From Isochrysis galbana (taxonomy: Eukaryota; Haptophyta; Isochrysidales; Isochrysidaceae): a stretch of 64,000 bases of DNA. This document shows, one piece after another, positions 33,040 through 44,978 of this stretch; the first letter of the stretch is position 1; each line of letters opens with the position of its first letter. The stretch spans positions 69,501-133,500 of the forward strand of contig JADDIW010000087.1 in assembly GCA_018136815.1 (NCBI GenBank), written 5' to 3'. The position numbers and the translations under genes are program-made. The notes beneath the pieces are model-generated. The model worked only from the letters and a program-made list of their open reading frames with translations. It did not search any database and had not been told where the DNA came from.

Positions 33040-35705
33040 GGGCGCGCTGTTGGGCGAAGGGGGAGAGGGGGCAAGAAGCGAGGGAAGAGAGAGGAGAGGG
33101 TCGGCCACGACGGAGCTCGTGTGGGAGGGAGGCGGGGGGAGGGGGGAGAGGGGGGAGGCGGGGGGGGAGAAGGGTGAGAGTGAGAAGAGAGGAAGAGAGG
33201 GAGGTGGGGGTGGGGTGGGGAGGGGGTCGAGAGTAGAGAAAGAAGTGGTGGAGGAGAGAGATAGAACGGGGTGGGGAGGGGGTCGAGAGAAGAAAAAGAA
33301 GTGGGGGCAGAGAGAGAGAGAACGGGGTGGGGAGGGGGTCGAGAGAAGAGAAAGAAGTGGGGAAAGAGAGAGAGAGAAAGGGGCGGAGAGGGGGTGGGTG
33401 AGAGAAGAGAAAGAAGTGGGGGAAGAGAGAGAGAGGAAGGGGCGGAGAGGGGGTGGGTGAGAGAAGAGAGAGAAGTGGGGGAAGAGAGAGAGAGAAAGGG
33501 GCGCGGAGGGGGTGGGTGAGAGAAGAGAAAGAAGTGGGGGAAGAGAGAGAGAGAAAGGGGCGGGGAGGGGGTGGGTGAGAGAAGAGAGAGAAGTGGGGGA
33601 AGAGAGAGAGAGAAAGGGGCGGGGAGGGGGTGGGTGAGAGAAGAGAGAGAAGTGGGGGAAGAGAGAGAGAGAAAAAGGTGTAGAGGGGGGTGGGGGGTGA
33701 GAGAAGAGAAAGAAGTTGGGGAAGAGAGAGAGAGGAAGGGGCGGGGAGGGGGTGGGTGAGAGAAGAGAGAGAAGTTGGGGAAGAGAGAGAGAGAAAGGGG
33801 CGGGGAGGGGGTGGGTGAGAGAAGAGAAAGAAGTGGGGGAAGAGAGAGAGAGGAAGGGGCGGGGAGGGGGTGGGTGAGAGAAGAGAGAGAAGTGGGGGAA
33901 GAGAGAGAGAGAAAAAGGTGTAGAGGGGGGTGGGGGGGTGAGAGAAGAGAAAGAAGTTGGGGAAGAGAGAGAGAGAAAGGGGCGGGGAGGGGGTGGGTGA
34001 GAGAAGAGAAAGAAGTTGGGGAAGAGAGAGAGAGAAAGGGGCGGGGAGGGGGTGGGTGAGAGAAGAGAGAGAAGTGGGGGAAGAGAGAGAGAGAAAGGGG
34101 CGGGGAGGGGGTGGGTGAGACAAGAGAAAGAAGTGGGGGAAGAGAGAGAGAGAAAGGGGCGGGGAGGGGGTGGGTGAGAGAAGAGAGAGAAGTGGGGGAA
34201 GAGAGAGAGAGAAAAAGGTGTAGAGGGGGGTGGGGGGTGAGAGAAGAGAAAGAAGTTGGGGAAGAGAGAGAGAGGAAGGGGCGGGGAGGGGGTGGGTGAG
34301 AGAAGAGAAAGAAGTGGGGGAAGAGAGAGAGAGAAAGGGGCGGGGAGGGGGTGGGTGAGAGAAGAGAGAGAAGTGGGGGAAGAGAGAGAGAGAAAAAGGT
34401 GTAGAGGGGGGTGGGGGGGTGAGAGAAGAGAAAGAAGTTGGGGAAGAGAGAGAGAGGAAGGGGCGGGGAGGGGGTGGGTGAGAGAAGAGAGAGAAGTGGG
34501 GGAAGAGAGAGAGAAAAAAAGGTGTAGAGGGGGGTGGGGGGGTGAGAGAAGAGAAAGAAGTTGGGGAAGAGAGAGAGAGGAAGGGGCGGGGAGGGGGTGG
34601 GTGAGAGAAGAGAAAGAAGTGGGGGAAGAGAGAGAGAGAAAGGGGCGGGGAGGGGGTGGGTGAGAGAAGAGAGAGAAGTGGGGGAAGAGAGAGGGAGAAA
34701 GGGGCGCGGAGGGGGTGGGTGAGAGAAGAGAAAGAAGTGGGGGAAGAGAGAGAGAGAAAGGGGCGGGGAGGGGGTGGGTGAGAGAAGAGAAAGAAGTTGG
34801 GGAAGAGAGAGAGAGGAAGGGGCGGGGAGGGGGTGGGTGAGAGAAGAGAGAGAAGTGGGGGAAGAGAGAGAGAGAAAAAGGTGTAGAGGGGGGTGGGGGG
34901 GTGAGAGAAGAGAAAGAAGTTGGGGAAGAGAGAGAGAGGAAGGGGCGGGGAGGGGGTGGGTGAGAGAAGAGAGAGAAGTGGGGGAAGAGAGAGAGAAAAA
35001 AAGGTGTAGAGGGGGGTGGGGGGGTGAGAGAAGAGAAAGAAGTTGGGGAAGAGAGAGAGAGGAAGGGGCGGGGAGGGGGTGGGTGAGAGAAGAGAAAGAA
35101 GTTGGGGAAGAGAGAGAGAGAAAGGGGCGGGGAGGGGGTGGGTGAGAGAAGAGAGAGAAGTGGGGGAAGAGAGAGGGAGAAAGGGGCGCGGAGGGGGTGG
35201 GTGAGAGAAGAGAAAGAAGTGGGGGAAGAGAGAGAGAGAAAGGGGCGGGGAGGGGGTGGGTGAGAGAAGAGAAAGAAGTTGGGGAAGAGAGAGAGAGGAA
35301 GGGGCGGGGAGGGGTGGGTGAGAGAAGAGAGAGAAGTGGGGGAAGAGAGAGAGAGAAAAAGGTGTAGAGGGGGGTGGGGGGGTGAGAGAAGAGAAAGAAG
35401 TTGGGGAAGAGAGAGAGAGGAAGGGGCGGGGAGGGGGTGGGTGAGAGAAGAGAAAGAAGTGGGGGAAGAGAGAGAGAGAAAGGGGCGGGGAGGGGGTGGG
35501 TGAGAGAAGAGAGAGAAGTGGGGGAAGAGAGAGAGAGAAAAAGGTGTAGAGGGGGGTGGGGGGGTGAGAGAAGAGAAAGAAGTTGGGGAAGAGAGAGAGA
35601 GGAAGGGGCGGGGAGGGGGTGGGTGAGAGAAGAGAGAGAAGTGGGGGAAGAGAGAGAGAGAAAAAGGTGTAAGGGGGGGGGGTGGGGGAGGCGAGAGAAG
35701 AGAAA
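33040..35705 (+). repeat. GA-rich minisatellite, 59-62-bp unit, about 45 copies
   Basis: Unit of about 59 bases with landmarks GGGGAAGAGAGAGAGAGAAA, GGGGCGGGGAGGGGGTGGGT and GAGAGAAGAGA. A longer variant replaces the middle with AAAGGTGTAGAGGGGGGTGG. The variants are interspersed in short higher-order blocks. It abuts the first exon of the CMP-sialate synthetase, whose coding strand is therefore CT-rich upstream. Frames through it are not genes. Confidence 0.93.
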
Positions 35706-36028
35706 AGAACGTCACAATATTCTTACCGTAACTGGCGGCTCGCGGCGCATCGAACCACTACTTTAGCACGTACTCCGTGGGCGGCCAATTCCTCTACTGG
35801 CATGTCCTTCCCCCTCCCCGAATGGTATTTTTTTGTCTCCAGAGCCCCCCCAAAGCTTGATCTGGGCCCATGGGGATGCCCTGCAGGCAAGAGGTACAAA
35901 AATATCATGGGGTTCCATCATTTACGACGCCCTGTGAGAGTGCGCGTGCCCTCATCGGAACAGCCCACGGGGAGGGGGGGTCCGATTCCTGGTAGGGGTG
36001 TCCTTATTCCAGGTTCTATGCCTCATAA
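35706..36028. other. spacer, no gene seen
   Basis: Unique-looking sequence between the GA minisatellite and the inverted satellite-bearing repeat. Nothing recognisable. Confidence 0.4.
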
Positions 36029-36285
36029 ATGTAGCCCGGTCACTCACTAGGGGGGTGCGGAGGGCGAAATCGGTAATGGGCAAATGGAGGCCTAAATAAG
36101 CTTTCTATAGGTTCTGGTATGAGAGATCAGCAAAAAAAATGGGGGGTCCGCCGGCAAAATTTTCGAAAAATGGCCAATTTTAAGCCTCCGAAGACCAAGC
36201 GCTAAAAAGTATTCGGGCCCCCCTCCGGTATATTTTTGCTGATGCCCTTCATGCAAGGCATGCACAACTAGTGACGGAGCCATAA
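36029..36285 (-). repeat. second copy of the satellite tail, inverted
   Basis: Reverse complement of the tail at about 3580-3806, beginning at the shared end TAGCCCGGTCACTCACTA. It occupies the same place relative to its satellite array as in the first copy. Confidence 0.85.
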
Positions 36286-36419
36286 GCTCTACCAGCTCAT
36301 ACCCTCCACGAAATGTGCTTCTCTACACATTATATGATCATCGACACAGATTGCGATTGACATCGATATGTACATGAGTATCACTACTAACAGCCGTTCA
36401 CGAAACGCTACAATTGTTG

Positions 36420-37805
36420 AGACGAGAAGCCCCAACTTTGCACCAAAACTGGGCGGGCTGCCGGCGTTTTGGTGTTGATCCAGTTGCACTGGGTGGCACA
36501 CCAAGCACCATATTCACAAATGCCGCCCTTGCAGCTACGCCAATCGCCGCAGCCGGCCGCGTGCACCGCGCCGAAATCGGCCACGCCCCTGGCTTCAACG
36601 CTACCGTCCCGGTGCCGTGATACGCGCGAGTGCCCAACTTTGAGCCGGTACCGAGCGCGCTGGCGGCGCTTTGGTGTTGATCCAGTTGCACTGGGTGGCA
36701 CACCAAGCACCATATTCACAAATGCCGCCCTTGCAGCTACGCCAATCGCCGCAGCCGGCCGCGTGCACCGCGCCGAAATCGGCCACGCCCCCGGCTTCAA
36801 CGCTACCGTCCCGGTGCCGTGATACGCGCGAGTGCCCAACTTTGAGCCGGCACCGAGCGCGCTGGCGGCGCTTTGGTGTTGATCCAGTTGCACTGGGTGG
36901 CACACCAAGCACCATATTCACAAATGCCGCCCTTGCAGCTACGCCAATCGCCGCAGCCGGCCGCGTGCACCGCGCCGAAATCGGCCACGCCCCCGGCTTC
37001 AACGCTACCGTCCCGGTGCCGTGATACGCGCGAGTGCCCAACTTTGAGCCGGCACCGAGCGCGCTGGCGGCGCTTTGGTGTTGATCCAGTTGCACTGGGT
37101 GGCACACCAAGCACCATATTCACAAATGCCGCCCTTGCAGCTACGCCAATCGCCGCAGCCGGCCGCGTGCACCGCGCCGAAATCGGCCACGCCCCCGGCT
37201 TCAACGCTACCGTCCCGGTGCCGTGATACGCGCGAGTGCCCAACTTTGAGCCGGCACCGAGCGCGCTGGCGGCGCTTTGGTGTTGATCCAGTTGCACTGG
37301 GTGGCACACCAAGCACCATATTCACAAATGCCGCCCTTGCAGCTACGCCAATCGCCGCAGCCGGCCGCGTGCACCGCGCCGAAATCGGCCACGCCCCCGG
37401 CTTCAACGCTACCGTCCCGGTGCCGTGATACGCGCGAGTGCCCAACTTTGAGCCGGCACCGAGCGCGCTGGCGGCGCTTTGGTGTTGATCCAGTTGCACT
37501 GGGTGGCACACCAAGCACCATATTCACAAATGCCGCCCTTGCAGCTACGCCAATCGCCGCAGCCGGCCGCGTGCACCGCGCCGAAATCGGCCACGCCCCC
37601 GGCTTCAACGCTACCGTCCCGGTGCCGTGATACGCGCGAGTGCCCAACTTTGAGCCGGCACCGAGCGCGCTGGCGGCGCTTTGGTGTTGATCCAGTTGCA
37701 CTGGGTGGCACACCAGGCGCCATATTCACAAATGCCGCCCTTGCAGCTACGCCAATCGCCGCAGCCGGCCGCGTGCACCGCGCCGAAATCGGCCACGCCC
37801 ACCGA
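36420..37805 (-). repeat. 202-bp satellite array, about 6.9 copies, inverted relative to 1-3200
   Basis: Units repeat every 202 bases. Aligned with the reverse complement of the left-edge satellite they share CCCAACTTT, GCGCGCTGGCGGCGCTTT, CACCATATTCACAAATGCCG (CACCATATTCGAATATGCCG in the other array) and ACGCCAATCGCCGC in the same order and spacing. Copies inside this array are nearly identical to each other, so each locus has been homogenised separately. The 202-bp period is not a multiple of three. Confidence 0.93.
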
Positions 37806-38817
37806 CTTGCGACGAGAGCAGGCCCATGCGGGCCTGGGAGTGCGGCTCGCGACCCGCGCCCACTGGGGGTCTGGGTTGGTGTGATGAATGCCCTGCTCAT
37901 GCCAGAAGGCAGAGCTTGGGGTTGACCGACAGGCCCCCCGGAGGGGAGTTGGTGCCTGAGAGGGGGGACGCGAGGCGCCCCCCTGACGAATTGGAATGGC
38001 CCATAGGGCCTGAGGGCAATGAGGAGGGAGGCATGCCGGCGGCAGGCGCGGCTGAGGAGACGACTTCGGAGACGCTGACGGGCTGAGGCCCGTCAGCGCA
38101 ACCCACGCGTCCGTAGGCGGCCTATCGACTTGGGTAGCGGGTGAAGATACTTGGGAAGGCTTGGGCACGGGTGCAGTGGTGACGGGGTCCGCGCGCGGCG
38201 GCGAGGGCGAATTTTGCGGTGCAGAGGGCGGTGATGGGTCCATAGGAACAGATTGAATCAATTTCTAGTGGGTGATTTCTAGCGAGAGACCACACACAAG
38301 GCAGTAGGGGCTCAAGGGTACGAGGGGTCACGGTACGGCTTCGATCGCAGAGCGCTGCGACGGCTGCTGGGTGCGTACGAAGACACGCCACACCACTTTC
38401 TAACATAAACAAGGGCAACACGTAATAAACACGGGAGCGAAAGCCACGGTGGGTCAACAGAGAGAGCAAAGAAGGAACCAATTGGCCAGAAGAGAACTCG
38501 TCGTCCTAGAGAAGGATTGCACACAGAAAAGGCGCGAAAGGGATTCATCCATGCTTAGTGAAGATCCTACAAGATTCATCGGCGAATAGCGTCTCAACGC
38601 GAGCACAGCGGCGTGCACTTTACCTATAGCTTTTCGTAGCTTAGCCATGGAGTAGCTGGTAGACTTAAAAAGTCTAGAAGCTTACAGAGGTGTCAGACTT
38701 ACAGAGTCTAGACGCTGGAGGTTCTTGAGGGTGTACTTTAGCAAGCAAGATGCTCGCTACTTCCTTGGTCTTCATCGACACGTGCTTACTACTCCCTTGA
38801 TCTCCATGCCTGGGTGA
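37806..38817. other. spacer; Pro/Ser-rich frame of unknown status
   Basis: A minus-strand frame from an ATG at 38243 reads a Pro/Ser-rich peptide and then runs into the satellite. It has no recognisable domain, so I do not call it. Near 38665-38710 a CTTA(C/A)A-AGTCTAGA motif is repeated three times. Confidence 0.35.
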
Positions 38818-39214
38818 TCAGTCCAGAGCTAGAGCATATTCATATTCCGAGTAGAAAGAAGCCTGTAGAAGCTGCTTGGGCTCATGCATGTCAGCGCGCG
38901 CTAGGATCCATGCAGCGAGCTTGCGCCGCTCTACATTTGTGAGAATCTGTGAGTGTGAGTCGCGCGTTCGTTGCTCGTCCCCCTGCGCTTTCTGCAGCTC
39001 TCCTGTGACCTTATGCCGCGTTGCCAGCGGGAACATCCCTGTGGCCATTGCTGCTTTGGCTCCGACGCTGTTCGCTCGGCAGTACGCTGCAGCCTTCCGG
39101 ACGTCTTCGAGCGCGGCTGCGCGGTTTCTGGCGCGGAGATCGCGGGCCTGGATAGTATAGTGCCCAGGGGCCGGCTTAGGCTTCCTCTGGGGCTTGGGGA
39201 TGGCTCTGGGAGCC
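38818..39214 (-). pseudogene. N-terminal remnant of a Tc/pogo-type transposase (tentative)
   Basis: From an ATG at 39214 the frame starts MAPRAIPKPQRKPKPAPGHY and continues with ARDLRARNRAAALEDVRKAA and LTNVERRKLAAWILARADMH. The last part resembles the second helix-turn-helix (CENP-B/Tc5-like) region found at the start of pogo and jerky-type transposases. The frame ends before any catalytic domain. Length and missing domains indicate a truncated copy. The assignment rests on pattern only. Confidence 0.4.
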
Positions 39215-39309
39215 ATGGGAAGGGGGGGGGCCGCTCTGCGAAGCGGGCCGCTCTGCGAAGCGCAAGCCTCTAGGGGTAGTGTTAGGAAAGGGGAGGTAGT
39301 TGGGAGTCG

Positions 39310-39372
39310 TACCAGCAATCTGCCTCGCGCCGTGCAAGTAGCGGTTAGTGTTTTAAGATTTTTTTTCCGTTT
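39310..39372 (+). repeat. possible LINE 3' end
   Basis: CTGCCTCGCGCCGTGCAAGTAGCGG followed by TTTTAAGATTTTTTTT closely follows the 3' end of the LINE at 60030-60075 (CTGCCTCACGCCGCAC...GTAGCGG, TTTTTTAAGAAGATTTTTTT). It may be a short 5'-truncated insertion. Confidence 0.45.
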
Positions 39373-39678
39373 CATGCCCATGCGCACGCACGCCGTATGA
39401 GGTGATGGGAGATGCGCCTTCCTTCATTCGCACATCGCGGTCGGGGGCGCACGGCGGTCCCGCGCGCGGGGGGGGGGACTCACGTCCCAATCCGCCCCCC
39501 CCCCCCCCCCCCTCCCGCCCCAAAACGGATTTGGAAGGCGGCCTGGACCTGGGGGTCGCGATCCAAAATGTTCGGGGGGGGGGGGGGGAGGGGGGGGGGA
39601 GGGGGGGGGGCGCGGAGGTGGGTGGGTGGGGGGAAGGGGGACCGGCGGATTCCCCAACCCTGCCCCGTCGAGGACAGA

Positions 39679-39940
<262 letters not shown>

Positions 39941-40044
39941 CCCGACCCTCCGCCGGTGTGCCAACAACACCGTCGACTGCCTCTGACCGCGGGGTGGCGC
40001 GATTCGAGCCAGCTCGAGCCGGCGAAAGTTCGATTCTTTCGAGG

Positions 40045-41882
40045 ATGGTCGGAGCCTGCGCCTTTCGCAATGGGCGTCTCGGTCGTCATGTCTTCCTCCT
40101 GATGTGCTGCCTCACGATTCTGGGCAGCGCACATGCACAATGCGTCGGTAGCTGTTGCTCGGATGCCTGCCCCTCGGCGCAAGACGGTGTCTGCAGCGAC
40201 GGCGGGCCTGGCTCACAAGATGGTGCTTGCGCCCTGGGTGAGGACTGCACCGACTGTGGACTTCGGTGTGTTCCCGCTTATACCCTCCGTCTCCCCGACA
40301 CCATTTCCACCCATCACGCCATTTCTACAAGGATCTCACACCAACGACAAGCCCTCGCGTGTGCGCCGACTGACACCGCCGCGGGCTCTGGCCGGCCTCA
40401 GGTCGATACTTTGCACAAATTATTGTGGGGACGCAAGCGATAACTATTGCGATGATGGTGGGCCTGGGTCCGAATTTTCCTATTGCGACTTTGGCAGTGA
40501 CTGTCTCGATTGCGGCCCTCGGTGCGCCGTACGAATCGATTGCCATCCTAGCCAATACGTCTTGCTCGTTACAACGGCACATCGCCGATGATGCGACTGG
40601 TGCACACATGCACTTCGTTCATATCGTGAAGCCCCCATCCCACCAAGCAACTAGTCCCTCTGCCACATGCCACAGGGTTCACTCCAGCACGGCTCCTTCT
40701 TTGTGCACGAACACGTGCTCCATTGTTGGAGAAGGTAATTTTGCCAGCGACGGAGAATGCGATGATGGCGGACAAGACTCCGACTACGCGAGCTGTGGCT
40801 TTGGTGAAGACTGCGCCGACTGCGGAGCGCGCCCCTTCTCGGGCTATCATAGCAGTTGCGACGGCTCCACCGCGCCTCGAATCGTCGGTGGCACTGAGCT
40901 ATCGTCTCCTCGGCAGTACCCATTCCTTGTTGCTTTGAACAGCGGCCACGCCCACACATGTGGCGGCACACTCATCGCTCCGCAGTGGGTACTCTCAGCC
41001 GCTCATTGCTTCTATGACGACAACAATGACCTCATCGCTCCTACTCACGTCGTCATCGGAAAGCATGAGCAGCTCTTGTTTGGCACCTATGATGAAGGCT
41101 ACCTTTATGGGTTTACTTTTCAAGGCGAAGACTTGTGCAGCGAGCACATCGGGATCGAGTCGATCACCGCCCATTCCGGGTATGATAGCTCGACAAACGA
41201 AAATGACATCATGCTTATCAAGCTAGTTCGTTCAAGTAGTTACGCTTCGATCGATGCTCTCGACGGGCCCGGCTTCACGTCCAGGCAAAGCGAGGGGTCG
41301 GCAGTGACCATTGCTGGATGGGGTGTTCAGTCGTTCGAAGGCAATGATCCTCCAGCGCACGCCCAAGAGGCGCAAGTCTACATCTCGAACCAAGACGCCT
41401 GCACCACCGCTTACGCCGCTGAGTCTGCGAAAGTGACTGACACCATGATTTGCGCCAGGGCCATAGGGAGAGATTCGTGTCAAGGGGACTCTGGCGGACC
41501 GCTCTTTACCATCGACAGCTTGACTGGTGATACTACTTTGGTAGGCATCGTCTCTTGGGGAATTGGCTGTGCCGGGCCCCTCCCCGGGGTCTACACTCGT
41601 GTGGCGTCATATCGTGATTGGATCTGCGCGAACAGTGACGGGAGCGTTTGTGTTCCGCCGCCGCCGCCGCCGCCGCCACCTTCATCAAAGCAATCGGACT
41701 TCCCCCTTGCACTGGTCATTGGAGTGGTCGGCGGTAGCGTGCTATTCGTGCTATTCTCGATCATCGCATTCGTGTGTTATCGTCGACGTAGCCGGCGTGG
41801 ACGTCACGACGTGCGCAACCCGACAGACATTCACACACAAGTCGCCGCCCCCAACGATGTTAGCGAAGCCGTTTCTGCCTAG
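40045..41882 (+). CDS. Cys-repeat/trypsin/transmembrane serine protease, 3 exons
   Basis: Exons 40045-40265, 40402-40521 and 40676-41882 give 515 residues. A signal peptide (VFLLMCCLTILGSAHA) is followed by three LNR-like Cys-rich repeats (CSDGGPGS, CDDGGPGS and CDDGGQDS cores, each ending GxDCxDCGxR). Both introns are phase 2 and fall in the Arg codon that ends a repeat. The S1 protease domain starts at IVGG (183-186), with His224 in WVLSAAHC, Asp291 in NENDIMLIKL and Ser386 in CQGDSGGP. Asp380 at the pocket base predicts trypsin-like cleavage after Lys/Arg. A Pro9 linker and a helix (about 457-482) lead to a basic cytoplasmic tail. So it is a type I cell-surface protease, probably a zymogen activated at RIVGG. 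Catalytic residues are complete. Confidence 0.93.
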
Positions 41883-43141
41883 CCGCAGAGCGTCACCGAC
41901 AGCAAGAACAAGCAAGAGCAGACTATCACCACCAACGGAAGTCTCGTTTAAGGAACCCCAATTCCAGCTACTGTGCGTCATTTCGTATACCAAGAAGGAG
42001 CAGAGAATGGAAGAGCCAGGGCACTTGGAGGACTCAGTAGTCACTAGGCCTAGGATGCGCGACAACAAAAGAATCCGGTGGTCCGAAACATAGTAGCAGT
42101 ACTGTTCTCGGTCTTCCTTCTTCAAGACAACTGAGCAGGGGTTGAAGTAGCGAGTCGAGATCATTCACAATCCCGGTTTGTTCTTGCCACGCGAGTTCGC
42201 AGCGCCACAGCAACACCTGAATCGTTGCGGTGGTACGCCGCTTCCGTAGAGTACCTTCGCAAAAGGCGCTGCTGAGAGCGTCATGATCGTCGAGTCGCAG
42301 GCGACTTGCATTGAAATGCATCGCAAGCGTTTTGGTATGGTATGACGTATTGAAGACCTTCAAAGAAAAAACTTCAAGATGCAGGTTTATCGCATTCGCG
42401 AGTCCGCAAGATTATTTGAAGATAAAGGGATTTCCTTGCTCCTAGCAATGCATATTCTATATTCGGCACCATCCATGCAATTAACTTTATGGCAGAAGTC
42501 TGGCGACTCAAGCACGGCCGTTTCTGTCTTTCACATCTAGGCTCCTCTTGCGTGTATGGTTCGGTGAGGTTGTCGTTCTTATTGACTTTGTGCGCGACGT
42601 GCGTGTGTAAGAATTCCCACAGGCTGATCCACACGGCACGCGTGATCGGCGGGGGGTCGTGGTTGTTGTGCCACAGCGGCTGTGAGCGCGCTCCTTCTCT
42701 TGTGAGACGCAAGCGGTGGATAAAAGCGCGATTAGAACCATGGGGTTGGGAGTTGGGACCACACTACACTGGCCGACGCACGTGAAGGCCCTGCAAGCGA
42801 GATGGCAAAACTAAGTTTTTACATGGTTGCCACAGGGGGGGCTCGAACCTTCCCCCCCCCCCCCCCGCTCTCACAGGGTGCTAAAATACATAATGCGTTC
42901 AGGGGGCCTAGTGTATTGTGCATTATACGTATTACTACTAATGTTAAGGTGGTTCTTAAAATTTTTTTCTGGTACGTGCGCGGCGGTGGGAGCGGTCGGC
43001 GCGCGCTCCATCGTTCGAACTATAACAATAGTTTTGAACTTTTCTCCAATCCAATGTGCTCGTCTCAAATCGATAACTTTCACAAGCAATCCACTCGTGT
43101 TGTGTTCAGATCTTGGCAGATCCAAAATGCGATCAAAATCC
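41883..43141. other. spacer with an orphan MITE end
   Basis: At 42520-42541 the sequence GTTTCTGTCTTTCACATCTA plus GG is identical to the last 22 bases of the MITE at 28986-29415, but no left end was found nearby. Other frames (for example 42034-42363 minus) have no family signal. Confidence 0.6.
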
Positions 43142-43461
43142 TATCTTCAACTCATGGGCTCCTTACATAAACTTTGGATTACCATCACTTGGCGGACATA
43201 TCCTCCTACGTCTCGTTTCTATGCCAATTTATGCAGGATCCGTCTCCTCAGAATTATGATGCCGCCCTAAGCATACTGAGCTATCTCCAATACTCCAAAC
43301 AACTAGGGCTAACTTATGATGGGACGAATGCTTCACTCGCTGTTTTCGTCGACTCATCATGGGGATCGCTTCCCAAACCCTTCGCTGGATATGAGGTGTC
43401 GTTCCGTCAATTGTGGGACATCAGTCGAATTGAGCGATCGAATGTCCACAGTTGTATATAG
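43142..43461 (+). pseudogene. Copia-type RT/RNase H remnant
   Basis: YLQLMGSLHKL..ITIT in one frame continues, after a frameshift near 43185, as DISSYVSFLCQFMQDPSPQN, SYLQYSKQLGLTYDG and AVFVDSSWGS in another. This is the standard order at the RT-RNase H junction of Copia polyproteins (Y..L.GSL..., TRPDI.., LSQFMQ.P, YL..T...GL.Y, DSDWA). The fragment stops at 43459-43461 and lacks the rest of the polyprotein and clear LTRs. Confidence 0.75.
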
Positions 43462-43499
43462 AGCACTATTTTAAAATTAAATACAGACTAGCATAACAA

Positions 43500-43965
43500 C
43501 TTTTTTTCTCTGCTTTCCCCCGCGGCGCATGTTCCCCCGAGGGGGACGCCGTGTCAACGCTTTTCCTCTGCGTTTCCTCTTAAGCCGACAACTACATAAA
43601 CACATGGTTTAAGAGATATTTCGCACGGAGCACCTGTGATTACTTGCAGTCACATCGGTGCACGCCGTGCGTGGGCACGGCGCGATGTGCATCGGTCCCC
43701 CGCGGAGACGCCGTACGTGCGCATGTCAACTTGTTCCCTCTGTACCCCCTAAGGCCCACAACTACGTAAACTAGCCGTATAAGAGATGTTTCTTTACGCA
43801 GCACATGTGATGACTTGCAATCACATTGTGCACGCCGTGCGTGGGCACGGCGCGATGTGCATCGGCCTCCCCCCGCGGGGGCGCCGTGCGTGCGCATAGC
43901 AACTTCCAGGAAGGTGCACGCCGTGCGTTCACTCTTTCCGCGGGGGGACTCTGGGCGCGGAGGGC
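43500..43965 (+). repeat. two-copy tandem duplication, ~170-bp spacing
   Basis: Both copies contain GTGATNACTTGCANTCACAT, then GTGCACGCCGTGCGTGGGCA, CGGCGCGATGTGCATCGG and a GCGCCGTGCGTGCGCAT block. The second lies about 170 bases after the first. They may be part of the retroelement 3' region beside the Copia remnant. Confidence 0.55.
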
Positions 43966-44954
43966 GGTCGGGAACCACGGGGACAGGAGGACGGACAAAG
44001 ACACCCAGGAAAACACCCCGACTCTCGCCCCACGACTTTCTCACATAACTCGACTGAAATCAAACCCAAACACTCCGATCAGACAACGACGGACGACGAT
44101 CAAAGGGCGATCTGTCGACAATCTTGTCTGGAACGGGAATCGCACCATAACGGAATCGAGGGGCAATCTTGCTACGCAGGATTCCAAGAGACTTACCGAA
44201 TAAGACGAGAGAAGTGCGATATGCTTAAGGGGGAGGTACGAAGAGATCGCAAATTAAACCTGATTGCCCCCAGAAGCAGATAAAGAAACGCAAGGGAGAT
44301 AGCAAATTAAACCTATTTGCGAGGCGCCCGGGAGGAAGAAAGGTGGGGAAACTTCCCTTCTCTTTCGAGAGAAAGAGAGAGAGCGCTCCACAACCCTAGA
44401 TCCTAGGCGTACACGCGAAGTTTTTGACCGAGAACGAGAGAAAGCAGAGAATTATAACGATAAATACCGAATGACGAAGAGAAGCCTAACGAGTGTCGAT
44501 TCGCGAATGCGACACGCGCGCTCCATCGCTAAAACTGGAACAATAGTTTTGAAGCATCAGAAATCAACAACCTCACAAGCTCTCACCCTCCACTTCATCA
44601 CCCACAATTTGAAAATCTATATGTTGGGTAAGGTCGATTTCCCGAGATACGACGTGATCGTCAGATGTCGGACGGATAGCTCATCTAGGATCAACGATGC
44701 TAGATGCTAGAGCGACGAGTGACCATGCGTGAAACCGTCGGCTGCCGGCCCCGTCTCGAGAGGTGGGTGTCACCGCCCTTCGAGTGGCGTGGAGGCCTTC
44801 CTATGCGAGGTTTTCATTTTCAAGCCGCCAGGGCTCATGCCGCCTCGCCAGTGGGGGGGAAGCGCTGCGGAGTGGCGGAGTGGTGAGCTCGCCAACAGCC
44901 ACAAATTGCGCGGGGGGCCATGAGGAGAGAAGACACGCGTCGGCGCGCTCCATC

Positions 44955-44978
44955 GCAACCAAGTATAAACTTAGTTGC
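44955..44978. repeat. AAGTATAAACTTAGTT palindromic motif, copy 4
   Basis: Core at 44961-44976, followed by GCCGGG as at 12631. The region 43965-45595 otherwise holds no supported gene. A 13-base GCGCGCTCCATCG block occurs near 43003, 44516 and 44944. Confidence 0.55.

Noticed and set aside
32842-35715. 957-codon minus-strand ORF rich in Pro, Ser, Leu and Phe
   Set aside because: It is the translation of the CT strand of a minisatellite and overlaps the real first exon of the CMP-sialate synthetase in another frame.
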